In this document: piece by piece, positions 37,284 through 45,083 of the stretch | Layout: each line of letters opens with the position of its first letter | How positions within the stretch are numbered: position 1 is the stretch's first letter | NCBI GenBank assembly: GCA_947502885.1 | Contig: CANNBP010000010.1 | Coordinates: 145,713-209,712, forward strand | Length of the DNA stretch: 64,000 bases | Reading direction: 5' to 3' | DNA from: an uncultured Aquimarina sp. | GTDB taxonomy: Bacteria > Bacteroidota > Bacteroidia > Flavobacteriales > Flavobacteriaceae | Program-made: the position numbers and the translations under genes | The notes under the pieces: model-generated | What the model was told of the DNA's origin: nothing | The model's input: only the letters and a program-made list of their open reading frames with translations | Databases searched by the model: none

Positions 37284-37436
37284 TTATTGGCAAGCTAAAG
37301 ATCCATAACAGCAGGGGTGTTGCCAGTTTTGTTGAAGACTACAATCAACCCCATACCAATTACCTGCATGAATCTGTTTTTGCTGTTGTTTTTCTAAAAT
37401 CTGAACTTCTTTTAAATTTAAAATGCTTTTTAACAT
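37284..37436 (-). CDS. Small peptide with bacteriocin/RiPP-like leader
   Basis: A 50-codon ORF, too short for usual ORF cut-offs. Leader MLKSILNLKEVQILEKQQQ then KQIHAG resembles the Bacteroidetes leader family of natural-product precursors (xKSILNLxxVQxLxxxQQKxIxGG), with HAG replacing the usual GG before the core. The core NWYGVDCSLQQNWQHPCC ends in YGSLACQ, with four cysteines (32, 42, 43, 49), suiting disulfides or modification. A T7-tailed hairpin lies 32 bp after the stop on the same strand, supporting transcription. Upstream, TATCTTTA at 37489-37482 is a near match to TAnnTTTG. No modification or peptidase/ABC exporter gene is adjacent, so maturation is unknown. Lantibiotic-like, microcin-like, or signalling peptide all remain possible. 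Confidence 0.7.
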   Translation of the reverse strand: MLKSILNLKEVQILEKQQQKQIHAGNWYGVDCSLQQNWQHPCCYGSLACQ

Positions 37437-37732
37437 AATTTGAATTTTAAATGTGAATACTTATTTAAGTAGTTAGCATATTAAAGATAAATTTTAAAAC
37501 AGAAACTAAATATTTATCCACATACTTTAGTTGTAAAATTATGATATTGTGAATTTTAGGAGTTTTAATTTGAATTTTGGTAATAGTACAAGGTTATTAT
37601 TCATTTTATTAAAATCATTTTTGTTAGAAATATTAAAGATCTATGGTTTATGATAAAACCTGAAATGTATTTTGTTTTACAAAATGGATAATTAGTAAAA
37701 CATTTTGTATTTTTGTTATAGATACTTATGTT
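37437..37732. other. Regulatory intergenic region between peptide and TetR gene
   Basis: 296 bp. It holds a near-match promoter for the minus-strand peptide (37482-37489), and on the plus side the ATTTTGT/ACAAAAT operator-like repeats and the TATTTTTG element of the TetR operon. Confidence 0.5.
37669..37715 (+). promoter_or_regulatory. Operator-like repeats and -7 element of the TetR operon
   Basis: Three copies of one half-site: ATTTTGT (37669-37675), ACAAAATG (37679-37686) and CATTTTGT (37701-37708). The first pair is a 17-bp palindrome with 3-nt centre; the second pair forms 8-bp arms 14 nt apart. The third ends in the -7 match TATTTTTG (37708-37715), 18 bp before the TetR ATG. This layout suits TetR autoregulation. 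Confidence 0.45.
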
Positions 37733-38386
37733 ATGGAAAAAAATAAAAATATCACATCAGAAAGGATTATCGAGTTATATATGAGGGATGTACTTCTTTC
37801 ATCGACTACCTTTTCATCGGTTTATGCTTTTGCAGAGAAACATGATTTTGATGAATCACAGTTTTATGAGCATTTCAGTAGTTTTGAGCATATTGAAAAA
37901 AGAATTTTTGCTTTTTTTTGTGTTCAAACCACAACATTGTTAGAAAAATCTAAGGAGTATTTTGATTTTGATAAGAAGCAAAAGTTGTTAAGTTTTTATT
38001 ATACTTTCTTTGAAGTACTTTCTGCTAATAGGTCTTATGTGTTGTTAAGACTTAAAAACCATAAGAGTAAGCTTAAGTCATTAAAACTATTAACTCGACT
38101 TAGAGAGGAATATCTAAATTTTATTGATGATTTGGATTTAGAGCGCATAGACTTTAAAAAAGAGGAGTTAAATGATGTTCGAGATAAAGGTCTTAAAGAA
38201 GCTGCTTGGTTGCAATTACTTATTGTTTTAGAATTTTGGTTAAATGATGAATCTAAAGGTTTTGAGAAGACTGATATTTTTATTGAAAAATCTATTCGGG
38301 CAACTTTTGATTTAATTGATGTAGCTCCAATAAAAAGCATTGTAGATCTGGCAAAATTTATGTGGAAAGAAAAGATGAGTGTGTAA
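37733..38386 (+). CDS. TetR-family transcriptional regulator
   Basis: A 217-residue protein. The N-terminal ~60 residues fit a TetR helix-turn-helix (ERIIELYMRDVLLSSTTF, FAEKHDFDESQFYEHFSSF), where SQFYEHFSSFEHIEKRIF corresponds to the usual xxxYxHFxxKexL recognition helix region. The rest is all-helical and hydrophobic, matching a flavobacterial TetR C-terminal ligand/dimer domain. It starts a tight three-gene operon: the ABC1-kinase ATG comes 1 bp after its stop. Operator-like inverted repeats lie upstream, so autoregulation is likely. Its ligand is unknown. Confidence 0.85.
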   Translation: MEKNKNITSERIIELYMRDVLLSSTTFSSVYAFAEKHDFDESQFYEHFSSFEHIEKRIFAFFCVQTTTLLEKSKEYFDFDKKQKLLSFYYTFFEVLSANRSYVLLRLKNHKSKLKSLKLLTRLREEYLNFIDDLDLERIDFKKEELNDVRDKGLKEAAWLQLLIVLEFWLNDESKGFEKTDIFIEKSIRATFDLIDVAPIKSIVDLAKFMWKEKMSV

Positions 38387-38387
38387 T

Positions 38388-39710
38388 ATGAAATCTATTG
38401 ATAAAATACCTATTTCTAAAATAGACCGAGCTTCTAAATTATTATCTACCGGAATTAAAGTTGGCGTTAATTATGCAAAATATTATGGTGATAAGGTTGT
38501 AAAATCTAAAGAAGAGGCAAGAGAAAATCTTAATGAAGCAAATGCTGATGATATTTATAATGGACTTAAAACACTGAAAGGTTCGGCATTGAAAGTTGCT
38601 CAAATGCTAAGCATGGAAAAAAATATACTTCCAAGAGCATACGTTGATAAGTTTTCTTTATCTCAATTTTCTGTGCCGCCATTGTCCGCACCGTTAGTCA
38701 TCAAAACTTTTAGGAAATATTTTAACCAAGAACCGTCAGAGGTATTTGATACTTTTTCTGCAGAATCTGTAAATGCTGCTAGTATTGGTCAAGTTCATAA
38801 AGCAACTAAGAATGGAAAGGAGTTAGCAGTAAAAATCCAATATCCAGGTGTTGCAGAAAGTATATCATCAGATCTTGCTTTGGTAAAGCCTATTGCCATA
38901 AAAATGTTTAACATTAAGGGTAAAGGATCTGATGAGTATTTTAAAGAAGTAGAAAATAAGTTGTTAGAAGAAACGAATTATGAACTTGAATTAAAGCAGA
39001 GTATTGAAATAATTACGAAGTGTAAGAATATATCAGGGATTAAATTTCCTGAGTATTATCCCAAATATTCTACAGATAGAATTCTAACTATGGATTGGAT
39101 GAATGGTATACATCTTTCAGAGTATGCTTCAAGAAATAAGGATGTAGAAAAAGCAAATATGCTAGGGCAAGCATTATGGGATTTTTACATGTTTCAGATT
39201 CATACCTTAAAAAAAGTACATGCCGATCCGCACCCAGGAAATTTTCTGGTATCAGATAATAATGAATTGATTGTTATTGATTTTGGTTGTATGAAAGAAA
39301 TCCCTAATCAGTTTTATACTCCATATTTTGAACTTTCAGAAAGAGAAAATATTAATAACGCGACGTTCTTTGAAAAAAAACTATTTGAACTAGAGATTTT
39401 GAGATCAGATGACTCAGAATATGAAAAGAAGTTTTTTAGTTCACTTTTTTATGAAATGTTATCGTTGTTTACTCAACCATTTCAAGAAGAAAATTTCGAT
39501 TTTTCTGATGATGTTTTTTTTGGTAAAATAGCAGATTTGGGTCAGAAATATGCAAAAAGTACAGAACTCAAAAAAATGAATGGAAATAGAGGGTCTAAAC
39601 ATTTTATTTATATGAATAGAACATTTTTTGGGTTGTATAATTTAATGCATGATCTAAAATCCACTAACACTAAGGTTAATAATTTTAAAAAAATTAATAA
39701 TGCGTTTTAA
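38388..39710 (+). CDS. ABC1/AarF/UbiB-family atypical kinase
   Basis: A 440-residue ABC1-family protein-kinase-like protein. The characteristic extension has LKVAQMLSMEK, where canonical members show KxGQ and here the Gly is Ala. The alanine loop is NAASIGQVHKA, the lysine strand is KELAVKIQYPG, the catalytic loop is VHADPHPGNFL and the metal Asp is in IVIDFGCMKEI. Family members such as UbiB/Coq8 act in quinone biosynthesis or lipid homeostasis as ATPases. This one lacks the C-terminal membrane helices of UbiB. A GTG at 38379 opens the frame earlier, but the ATG at 38388 fits the family start. It shares 11 bp with the next gene. Substrate unknown. Confidence 0.9.
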   Translation: MKSIDKIPISKIDRASKLLSTGIKVGVNYAKYYGDKVVKSKEEARENLNEANADDIYNGLKTLKGSALKVAQMLSMEKNILPRAYVDKFSLSQFSVPPLSAPLVIKTFRKYFNQEPSEVFDTFSAESVNAASIGQVHKATKNGKELAVKIQYPGVAESISSDLALVKPIAIKMFNIKGKGSDEYFKEVENKLLEETNYELELKQSIEIITKCKNISGIKFPEYYPKYSTDRILTMDWMNGIHLSEYASRNKDVEKANMLGQALWDFYMFQIHTLKKVHADPHPGNFLVSDNNELIVIDFGCMKEIPNQFYTPYFELSERENINNATFFEKKLFELEILRSDDSEYEKKFFSSLFYEMLSLFTQPFQEENFDFSDDVFFGKIADLGQKYAKSTELKKMNGNRGSKHFIYMNRTFFGLYNLMHDLKSTNTKVNNFKKINNAF

Positions 39711-40311
39711 AAGAACAGATATTGATTCACTTGATCATTTGTATAAAATAAATCTGATTAATAGTGTTTCTGGATTTAAATCTGCAAATTTAATAGGTAC
39801 CAAGTCTAAAGAAGAAGTAAGTAATGTTGCCGTGTTTAGTTCGGTTACACATTTTGGGTCTGCACCCCCGATTCTTGGTTTTGTGCTACGTCCTACAACT
39901 GTGGCTAGAAATACTTATGATAATATTATGCAAACAGGTGTTTATACAATTAACCATGTTTATGAGGAGATAATAGAAGATGCTCACCATACCTCTGCTA
40001 AGTATCCCTCAGATATATCAGAATTTAATAAGACGGCGTTAGAAGAAAATTATAAGGATAGCTTTTATGCTCCTTTTGTTAAAGGTTCGCCTGTACAATT
40101 GGCAATGAAATATTGCGAGGAGTATAACATACAATCAAACGGAACTATTTTGATATTGGGGGAGATTTTAGATCTTTATGTAGATGATGTTTTAATTGAA
40201 GATGATGGTCTTATCAATTTAACAAAGGGTAAGGTTGCAACTATTAATGGTTTAGATACTTATATGGTTCCAGAATCTTCAAAAAGATTAGCTTATCAGA
40301 GACCTAAATAG
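39700..40311 (+). CDS. Flavin-reductase-like FMN-binding protein
   Basis: A 203-residue soluble split-barrel protein. SANLIGTKSKEEVSNVAVFS, SVTHFGSAPPILGFVLRP and TGVYTINHV match the flavin reductase domain (FMN-binding loop and NAD(P)H-facing strands). It overlaps the ABC1 kinase gene by 11 bp, a sign of translational coupling. The pair TetR-ABC1-flavin reductase suggests a redox or quinone-linked process under one repressor, but this is inference. Its electron donor and acceptor cannot be seen. Confidence 0.85.
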   Translation: MRFKRTDIDSLDHLYKINLINSVSGFKSANLIGTKSKEEVSNVAVFSSVTHFGSAPPILGFVLRPTTVARNTYDNIMQTGVYTINHVYEEIIEDAHHTSAKYPSDISEFNKTALEENYKDSFYAPFVKGSPVQLAMKYCEEYNIQSNGTILILGEILDLYVDDVLIEDDGLINLTKGKVATINGLDTYMVPESSKRLAYQRPK

Positions 40312-40401
40312 GTGTCGTTTATTGTTAAAGTTGTGTAATGATAAATCATAGCACTTTTTAAACCTTTAATTTATAATAGAATTAATAGTTTAGAACATCG
40401 G

Positions 40402-41001
40402 CTAACTCTGTTTTTTATTTTTAATCGCTCTGTATATGTTTAAAATTAATATAGAAAGTAAGATGGATAACATTCCTGTTTTGGTTAAAATTTTACCATA
40501 TTGAGTCCAGCCAAGACTTCCTCCAATCAAAATGATAATTAATAGGCAGCAGAAATAAATATCAAGTTTAACTTTTGTTCTCCTAATTTTTATCCTCTTC
40601 AATTCGTTGAGATCATTATTAGAGAACACGAATTTAATTTTATGAAAATCTTTTAGTATTAGAATGCAATTTAGAAAGAGTAAAAAAGCAACGATATAGG
40701 GCGTTCCATTCCAGTCTAATGAAGTAACAATGAATAGAATATTTAAAAGAAGAGGGAATAATAGTATTGCTCCTAAAAGTCTAAATCGATTGTTAATAAG
40801 TAAAAAACCAATGATTATTTGACTATAAGCGATGAATTTACCGTAGAGTTCAAGCCCATGTTTTTCTAATTCTTCAATGAGATAATGAGGCCCAATTATA
40901 TCTGGAAGCCCTGTTAATTTTTCAATCCCGGCGGTAATAAATATAATACCCAAAAGAAAAGAAATTGAACTTATAAATACTGAGGTAATTTTATTCGTCA
41001 T
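40402..41001 (-). CDS. DoxX-like integral membrane protein
   Basis: A 199-residue inner-membrane protein. An N-terminal four-helix DoxX-like unit (GIIFITAGIEKLTGLPDIIG with the conserved Ala-Gly-x-x-Lys near the first helix end; YSQIIIGFLLINNRFRLLGA) is followed by a fifth and sixth segment (LDIYFCCLLIIILIGGSLGW, MLSILLSILILNIY). Function of such proteins is mostly unknown; some serve thiosulfate:quinone or redox stress complexes. It is the last gene of the minus run, 184 bp from the oxidoreductase gene, so it may have its own promoter. Confidence 0.7.
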   Translation of the reverse strand: MTNKITSVFISSISFLLGIIFITAGIEKLTGLPDIIGPHYLIEELEKHGLELYGKFIAYSQIIIGFLLINNRFRLLGAILLFPLLLNILFIVTSLDWNGTPYIVAFLLFLNCILILKDFHKIKFVFSNNDLNELKRIKIRRTKVKLDIYFCCLLIIILIGGSLGWTQYGKILTKTGMLSILLSILILNIYRAIKNKKQS

Positions 41002-41185
41002 GTTTTTTACTTTTATACATTCTAGTTGTTGTAGTAAAACGATGACGACTAAGCTGGGTCTTTGTTACGATGTTTGTTATAGTTAAATCAAAGAAAAACT
41101 ATTTTGGTTGATATGAGAACGTACTTTTTGAAGGTGAATTTATATTGTAAAAAATAAGAATACGTACTTGGTGTTAAGTCACAAG

Positions 41186-41839
41186 TTATTGACCAAAAGG
41201 ATGTTTTTGAGATAGAGTTACTAATTCACTACGTACATTTCTTAATGTATTTGCATAGATTACAAGACTTTTTATTCCTGTTAATAATCGAGATTGTACT
41301 TGCGAGAATCTATTAGTTTCTTCTGGTGACCAATCTTGATTTAAGAAGTCATCAACATTAGAAATAACAGAGTGCAATGGTAACCATGTTAAGTGGCTAT
41401 TTTTTGCAGCATACCCTTTTAAAAGGGAGATAGGGTACGTTCCTCCTCCAGATGCCGATATACCAACAATAAAGCCAGGTTTATGACCAAGAGGTAAACC
41501 TTGAGCAGAACCATTTGCACATAGTAAAAGTAGGTTTACCAAAGCTGGAGGTATCATACCTCCCCATTCGGGAACAACAAATACTACAGCATCACAGTGA
41601 TAAAGTTGATCTAAAACGTCTTTTTTACTTTTATCAAGCTGCTTTTTATCATGATCACGGCCATAACCATAATGATCTAATAAAAAAGGGTAAATCGATA
41701 AGTCTAAAATAGAGGATGAAACATGTGGGAGCGACTCAAATATATGCTTTTGTAAATGCTCAGAAGTTTCAAAGCTTTTAGATTCATTTCTTTGACTGCT
41801 ACTAACGATTAAGATGTTTAATCTTTTCTCAATTTTCAT
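41186..41839 (-). CDS. NAD(P)H-dependent FMN oxidoreductase
   Basis: A 217-residue flavodoxin-fold protein of the NADPH-dependent FMN reductase family. ILIVSSSQRNESKSF is the FMN phosphate loop, and AVVFVVPEWGGMIPPALVN is the second family signature. The C-terminus is longer than usual. It lies 39 bp from the lptB stop and probably shares the lptB transcript, though its function appears unrelated to lipopolysaccharide. Natural acceptor (quinone, azo compound, chromate) cannot be inferred. Confidence 0.85.
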   Translation of the reverse strand: MKIEKRLNILIVSSSQRNESKSFETSEHLQKHIFESLPHVSSSILDLSIYPFLLDHYGYGRDHDKKQLDKSKKDVLDQLYHCDAVVFVVPEWGGMIPPALVNLLLLCANGSAQGLPLGHKPGFIVGISASGGGTYPISLLKGYAAKNSHLTWLPLHSVISNVDDFLNQDWSPEETNRFSQVQSRLLTGIKSLVIYANTLRNVRSELVTLSQKHPFGQ

Positions 41840-41878
41840 TTATTATAAAGGAGTTACGCGATTAAGAACCTTTGTCTA

Positions 41879-42619
41879 TTAGAAGTTTAATTTCTTTTTT
41901 CGAAGCTCAAAATTCTGACCAAGATATACTTTACGTACCATTTCATCTTCGGCTAATTCTTCTGGGATACCAGCCTTAAGAATACTTCCTTCAAACATCA
42001 AATAGGTTCTATCTGTTATGGCTAGAGTTTCTTGTACATTATGATCTGTGATAAGAATTCCGATATTTTTATTTTTTAATTGGGCCACGATACGTTGGAT
42101 ATCTTCTACAGCAACAGGATCTACTCCTGCAAATGGTTCATCCAAAAGTATAAAATTAGGGTCTGTTGCAAGGGCACGTGCGATTTCTGTTCGACGACGT
42201 TCACCACCACTTAATAAGTCCCCTCTGTTTTTACGAATATGACCTAAACCAAACTCTTCGATGAGAGCCTCCATTTTATGTAGCTGTTCTTTTTTGGATA
42301 GTTTTGTAAGTTGTAAAACACTTAAAATATTGTCTTCAATACTTAGTTTCCTAAATACTGATGCTTCTTGAGCTAGATAACCAATACCGTTTTGAGCTCT
42401 TTTATACATTGGGTATTTGGTGATATCAGTATTTTCTAGAGTAATTCTACCTCCATTTGGTTTAACCAAGCCCACGATCATATAGAAAGAAGTGGTTTTT
42501 CCAGCACCATTGGGGCCTAAAAGCCCAACAATCTCTCCTTGATTAACTTCTAGAGAAATTCCTTTAACTACTTTTCTACCTTTATATGCTTTTATTAAAT
42601 TTTCTGCTTTTAACTTCAT
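41879..42619 (-). CDS. lptB: LPS export ABC transporter ATP-binding protein
   Basis: A 246-residue ATPase of the LptB2FG complex that extracts lipopolysaccharide from the inner membrane. Walker A GPNGAGKTTSF, Q-loop YLAQEASVFRKL, signature LLSGGERRR, Walker B LLDEPFAGVD and H-loop in ITDHNVQET are all present, and the QEASVFRKLS stretch and VDPVAVEDIQ are LptB-specific. It belongs to the kdsD-tatC-CMD-lptB run, in which kdsD also serves lipopolysaccharide synthesis. LptF/G are not in the window. Confidence 0.95.
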   Translation of the reverse strand: MKLKAENLIKAYKGRKVVKGISLEVNQGEIVGLLGPNGAGKTTSFYMIVGLVKPNGGRITLENTDITKYPMYKRAQNGIGYLAQEASVFRKLSIEDNILSVLQLTKLSKKEQLHKMEALIEEFGLGHIRKNRGDLLSGGERRRTEIARALATDPNFILLDEPFAGVDPVAVEDIQRIVAQLKNKNIGILITDHNVQETLAITDRTYLMFEGSILKAGIPEELAEDEMVRKVYLGQNFELRKKKLNF

Positions 42620-42689
42620 ATCAGAATGACTTCTTTACTATTGTAGTGTTGCTATTTTGGGTGGGTAAATTTACACTATTCTTTTTTAC

Positions 42690-43049
42690 CTAGATGTTTT
42701 CATCGTTTTTTGATTCTAGAGCATCCCAGAATTCATAGGCACGTCGCAAATGAGGAATAACAATAGTTCCTCCAACCAACGTTGCAATACTTAATGCTTC
42801 GACTACTTCTTCTTTTGATAGCCCTTCTTTATACGATGATTCTAAATGGTAACGAACACAATCATCACAGCGTAAAACGGTAGACGCTACAAGCCCTAGT
42901 AGTTCTTTGGTTTTTACATCTAGAGCTCCTTCTGTAAATGCATTGGTATCCAGATTGAAGATTCTTTTTATTACTTTATTATTATCTTCTAGAATACGGG
43001 TATTCATTTTTTCTCTGTAGTCGTTAAACTCTTTGATGATATCACTCAT
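42690..43049 (-). CDS. Carboxymuconolactone decarboxylase / AhpD-like protein
   Basis: A 119-residue helical protein of the CMD family. The redox motif C61-D-D-C64-V-R-Y-H68 is intact, like AhpD, suggesting alkylhydroperoxidase activity or a thiol-disulfide role instead of decarboxylation. Its ATG overlaps the tatC stop by 4 bp (ATGA-type), so it is translationally coupled. Function in this cluster is not known. Confidence 0.88.
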   Translation of the reverse strand: MSDIIKEFNDYREKMNTRILEDNNKVIKRIFNLDTNAFTEGALDVKTKELLGLVASTVLRCDDCVRYHLESSYKEGLSKEEVVEALSIATLVGGTIVIPHLRRAYEFWDALESKNDENI

Positions 43050-43879
43050 TTAGGTAAATTTTCTAGTTTTTTCTTTTCTTTTTTTATAACAGCTTTAGAA
43101 ATAAATATACTTACTTCATATAATATCAAAACCGGAATTGCTACGATAACTTGACTAGCAATATCAGGAGGGGTAATGATGGCAGACAGTATGAGTACAA
43201 TTACTAATGCAAATTTTCGATATTTTCTTAAAAATTCTGGAGTAACTAATCCAACTTTGGTAAGAAAAAACATAATTACAGGAAGTTCAAATATCAATCC
43301 ACATGCAATAACCGATGCTCTCACCAGTGCAATATAGCTATCAATGTCAAATTCATTTAACACTTCTTTACTAACTTGGTATCCTCCTAAGAAATTAATG
43401 GATAAAGGAGTAATCACATAGTAACCAAAAAGGACTCCAAGAAAAAATAAAAAAGAGCAAACGATGATAAAACCCTTAGAGTACTTACGCTCTTTGTCAT
43501 ACATTGCGGGAGCAATAAATTTCCAAAATTCATAGATAACATATGGAAAAGCAAAAATAAATCCTGCAGTAATTGATGTCCATATGTGAACAGAAAATTG
43601 ACCTGCAACTTTTCTACTTTGTACACTAAATGGTAGTTCTTTAAAACATAACCCTTCATCAAAACCTAATAGTTTAGAAATATTGCATAAACCTTTATAA
43701 GTAGGGAAATCTGGTTTTTTAGGGCCAAAAATAATAACGTCAAAAATAAACTCTTTGGCGATAAATGCAGCTGTTCCTGCAATAAGCACAGCAACTGTTG
43801 CTCGAATTAGATGCCAACGAAGCTCTTCTAAATGATCTAGAAAAGACATGGACTGAGGGTCTTTTTGTGTAGCTGCCAT
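43046..43879 (-). CDS. tatC: Sec-independent protein translocase subunit TatC
   Basis: A 277-residue six-helix inner-membrane protein that recognises twin-arginine signals. The N-terminal MSFLDHLEELRWHLIRATVA and the loop YVIYEFWKFIAPAMYDKERK carry the conserved glutamates of the signal-peptide site. TM5-6 region VGLVTPEFLRKYRKFALVIV and STITPPD-like IITPPDIASQ are typical. It has an insert between TM1 and TM2 (ICNISKLLGFDEGLCFKELP) common in Bacteroidetes. TatA/B genes are elsewhere. The start codon overlaps the kdsD stop by one base. Confidence 0.95.
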   Translation of the reverse strand: MAATQKDPQSMSFLDHLEELRWHLIRATVAVLIAGTAAFIAKEFIFDVIIFGPKKPDFPTYKGLCNISKLLGFDEGLCFKELPFSVQSRKVAGQFSVHIWTSITAGFIFAFPYVIYEFWKFIAPAMYDKERKYSKGFIIVCSFLFFLGVLFGYYVITPLSINFLGGYQVSKEVLNEFDIDSYIALVRASVIACGLIFELPVIMFFLTKVGLVTPEFLRKYRKFALVIVLILSAIITPPDIASQVIVAIPVLILYEVSIFISKAVIKKEKKKLENLPK

Positions 43880-44847
43880 TATATAATACCTTCTTTCATC
43901 AAGTCATGAATATGCAAAAAACCTGCATATTTACCATCTTCTTCAGCTAATAATTGAGAAATAGAATATTCTTCTAATTTTTCAAGAGCATCAATGGCCA
44001 TAGCTTGGTTGTCTATTCTTTTAGGGTTGGGAGACATAATATCTTTGGCTGTTAAACCAGCAAAAGATGAGGTGTTTGTAGAAAGCATTCTTCGCAAATC
44101 ACCATCTGTGATGATTCCTTGTATCACACCATCTTCGGTTACGGCTGTAGCACCCAATCTTTTTTCAGTCATTTCTACGATTACACTATTAATATCAGAA
44201 TCAGGAGTTACTTGAGGTTTTTCGTTTCTTGAAGTAATATCACTTACACGTAAATAGAGTTTTTTTCCTAATGCCCCACCAGGGTGATACTTTGCAAAAT
44301 CTCGACTAGAAAAACCTTGTAAATGTAATAAACAAACAGCTAGTGCATCCCCCATAACTAATTGAGCAGTTGTACTTGTAGTAGGAGCCAAGTTATTGGG
44401 GCAGGCTTCTTTTTCTACATAGGCATGTAAGGTGTAATTAGCTTCTTGCCCTAGAAATGAATCCTTGTTTGCTGTAATACCTATAAGTGTATTTTTAAAG
44501 TTTTTGATTAAAGGAACTAGTACTTTAATTTCTGGAGTATTACCACTCTTTGAGATACAGATAACTATATCATCTTCTAAAATAGTACCCAAGTCTCCAT
44601 GAATTGCATCGGCTGCATGCATAAATACAGCTGGGGTACCTGTAGAATTCATTGTTGCTACAATTTTGGTAGCTATAATAGCACTTTTTCCAATACCTGT
44701 AATGATTACTCTACCTTTTGAATTATGAATAGTTTCGACAGCATTAGAAAATTCTTCGTCGACAAGCTCTTCTAAATAAGCAATTGCTTGAGCTTCTTCT
44801 GCTATCGTTTTTTTGGCATAAGCCATTATAGTTTCCTGAGTGTTCAA
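43879..44847 (-). CDS. kdsD: D-arabinose 5-phosphate isomerase (KpsF/GutQ family)
   Basis: A 322-residue cytoplasmic enzyme converting ribulose 5-phosphate to arabinose 5-phosphate, the first step of Kdo. The SIS domain has VIITGIGKSAIIATKIVATM, STGTPAVFMHAADAIHGDLG, CISKSGNTPE and TTSTTAQLVMGDALA; the two CBS domains follow (from about 205). The GDLG/His motif is the KdsD signature. It heads the minus run and, with lptB, gives lipopolysaccharide context to the operon. A TACCTTTG element and an inverted repeat lie 56 bp upstream. Confidence 0.93.
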   Translation of the reverse strand: MNTQETIMAYAKKTIAEEAQAIAYLEELVDEEFSNAVETIHNSKGRVIITGIGKSAIIATKIVATMNSTGTPAVFMHAADAIHGDLGTILEDDIVICISKSGNTPEIKVLVPLIKNFKNTLIGITANKDSFLGQEANYTLHAYVEKEACPNNLAPTTSTTAQLVMGDALAVCLLHLQGFSSRDFAKYHPGGALGKKLYLRVSDITSRNEKPQVTPDSDINSVIVEMTEKRLGATAVTEDGVIQGIITDGDLRRMLSTNTSSFAGLTAKDIMSPNPKRIDNQAMAIDALEKLEEYSISQLLAEEDGKYAGFLHIHDLMKEGII

Positions 44848-44902
44848 AATTTAATAATTTTGTATGTTATATAATTAAAGATTTTATTATCTTTAATATG
44901 CG

Positions 44903-44921
44903 CAAAGGTATGCAATACCTT
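44903..44921 (-). promoter_or_regulatory. kdsD promoter element with inverted repeat
   Basis: TACCTTTG on the minus strand (44910-44903) matches TAnnTTTG. It overlaps the perfect 7-bp-arm inverted repeat AAGGTAT-GCA-ATACCTT (44905-44921), a possible operator. No well-spaced TTG is seen. Confidence 0.4.
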
Positions 44922-44970
44922 ATTAATTTTAAATAGTCATAAAAAAAAGCATTTAAATTTATGCTTTGTT

Positions 44971-44978
44971 TATCTTTG
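44971..44978 (+). promoter_or_regulatory. recQ -7 element
   Basis: TATCTTTG matches TAnnTTTG, 106 bp before the recQ ATG. The -33 TTG is not evident. A 24-codon ORF (44994-45068) lies in the leader. Confidence 0.4.
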
Positions 44979-45083
44979 ACATTTAAAATTAAAATGAAAA
45001 CAACCACTAAATCTGTATTTGGGGAAATAGGTTTTGGTGTAAACGATTCTTTATTTAATTGGATATAAAAGTAAAATGGTTTA

